From contig RFHX01000311.1 of NCBI GenBank assembly GCA_003695725.1, forward strand, positions 1-5,907: a DNA stretch of 5,907 bases. Reading direction: 5' to 3'. Shown here piece by piece: positions 5,902 through 5,907 of the stretch. The DNA comes from J061 sp003695725 [NCBI: Candidatus Schekmanbacteria bacterium]. GTDB lineage: Bacteria > Schekmanbacteria > GWA2-38-11. The position numbers and the translations under genes were made by a program. A model generated the notes under the pieces. It saw nothing but the letters and a program-made list of their open reading frames with translations. It was not told the DNA's origin and searched no databases. How positions within the stretch are numbered: position 1 is the first letter of the stretch; every line of letters begins with the position of its first letter.

Positions 5902-5907
5902 ATGTCG
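5902..5907 (+). CDS. Start of a further gene, cut off by the window end
   Basis: Only ATG TCG (Met-Ser) is inside the window. The call rests on the strong Shine-Dalgarno at 5888-5894 and the promoter-like boxes upstream. It would be transcribed in the same direction as the RM operon, but probably from its own promoter. Nothing can be said about the product. Confidence 0.55.

Noticed and set aside
5672-5902. Plus-strand open frame encoding a very hydrophobic F/L/P/S-rich 76-residue peptide
   Set aside because: It is the direct translation of the pyrimidine tract, has no good ribosome-binding site, and its stop overlaps the better-supported start at 5902.

Overview
The window is most of a type I restriction-modification (RM) operon with extra defence-type genes built into it. 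All protein-coding genes that I accept are on the + strand. The order is: the 3' end of hsdS (cut by the window edge), an AbiV-family gene, an unrecognised alpha-helical protein gene, a complete hsdR, and a gene fusing a HARE-HTH domain to a PD-(D/E)xK-like nuclease domain. An intergenic region of about 350 bases follows, and the last six bases are probably the start of another gene. hsdM is not in the window and would be expected upstream of hsdS.

Layout: hsdS and abiV overlap by four bases (ATGA), the unknown gene follows after 46 bases, hsdR starts 3 bases after the unknown gene, and the HARE gene starts 23 bases after hsdR. There are no convincing terminators or promoters in these gaps, so I read positions 1-5545 as one polycistronic unit. 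HsdS supplies sequence recognition and HsdR supplies ATP-driven translocation and cleavage. The AbiV-like protein probably adds an abortive-infection layer, resembling other systems in which a toxin gene sits inside an hsd operon (for example prrC). The HARE-nuclease protein may add a further DNA-targeting activity. The cooperation between these parts is inferred from gene order only.

The intergenic region 5546-5901 has its own structure: an oligo-T run just after the last stop codon, two consecutive hairpins (5593-5628 and 5631-5670), a strongly pyrimidine-biased tract (118 of 130 bases in 5691-5820), and then a promoter-like and ribosome-binding block. That block has a TTGACA box inside an inverted repeat, TAAAAC 17 bases later, and AAGGAGG seven bases before ATG at 5902.

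Organism: a prokaryote with an AT-rich genome and the standard use of TGA as stop (hsdS ends in TGA). The sigma70-like promoter and strong Shine-Dalgarno at the right edge favour a bacterium. However, the genes inside the operon mostly lack a clear Shine-Dalgarno, and the TATA-like and oligo-T elements near 5547 would also suit an archaeon. I cannot name a lineage. Base composition is uneven: 241-360 in hsdS is 24% G+C (29 of 120), while 3241-3360 in hsdR is 52% (62 of 120). This fits the mosaic history common for RM loci.
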